Assembly: GCA_023101725.1 (NCBI GenBank)
Contig: JALJCO010008681.1
Span: forward strand, 187,001-251,000
From: Atherinomorus stipes
Lineage: Eukaryota > Chordata > Actinopteri > Atheriniformes > Atherinidae
Direction of reading: 5' to 3'
DNA: 64,000 nt
The translations under genes were made by a program, and so were the position numbers. Every line of letters starts with the position of its first letter. Position 1 is the stretch's first letter. Under the pieces are notes generated by a model that saw nothing but the letters and a program-made list of their open reading frames with translations, had not been told where the DNA came from and did not search any database. Below, piece after piece: positions 63,850-64,000 of this stretch.

Positions 63850-64000
63850 ACTGCAAAAACTCAGATCTTACCAAGTAGGTTTTTCTCATTTCTGGTCAAA
63901 AATCTCATCCCACTGAAATGAGACAAAATGACCTGAAGAGAAACATTCAGTGAGATGTGAGAACTTGTTTTTAAGCGATGGATCTTATTTCAAGAAATCT
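63850..64000. repeat. dispersed A/T-rich repeat, cut by the right edge
   Basis: Starts CACTGCAAAAACTCAGATCT, as at 10457, and continues TTTTCTCATTTCTGGTCAAA to the window end. Confidence 0.6.

Overview
The window looks like nuclear DNA of a teleost fish. It holds parts of three vertebrate genes whose ordinary introns are very short (about 70 bp) with GT..AG borders, plus several palindromic hAT-type elements of the kind common in fish. I found no bacterial or viral genes, no tRNA or rRNA, and no CRISPR array. All gene calls come from reading exons by eye and joining them in phase.

Layout: (1) 347-8745, plus strand: the last seven coding exons of polr3d (RNA polymerase III subunit RPC4); the first coding exon(s) lie left of the window. 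(2) 9 to 26 kb: intergenic DNA with a pyrimidine tract, dispersed repeats, a probable HIPK-like kinase fragment near 13.5 kb, and large tandem arrays (21 bp, 40 bp, a composite array, and a 21-bp array). (3) 26637-34853, plus strand: a complete eight-exon il7r (interleukin-7 receptor alpha, CD127), 431 residues. Its introns 1, 2, 5 and 7 are filled by different minisatellites. (4) 35 to 55 kb: almost entirely tandem arrays (20, 58, 41, 38, 41 and 40 bp units). (5) 56500-60019, minus strand: the last two coding exons of fasn (fatty acid synthase, end of the thioesterase domain). The intron upstream of them carries a 3.6 kb array of 55-bp units and runs to the window edge.

The dominant feature is the tandem repeats. 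About two thirds of the 64 kb is made of more than 20 unrelated minisatellite families, many with periods near 20 or 40 bp. Nearly all long open reading frames are repeats read through and are not proteins. The arrays most worth following are: a 40-bp array whose units carry a consensus-like Pol III B box; an array in il7r intron 1 with about 35 exact forkhead/FOXO motifs ending about 15 bp before exon 2; and a 19-bp array that begins exactly at a polr3d splice donor. The three genes share no pathway; they are simply neighbours (Pol III transcription, lymphoid cytokine signalling, lipid synthesis).
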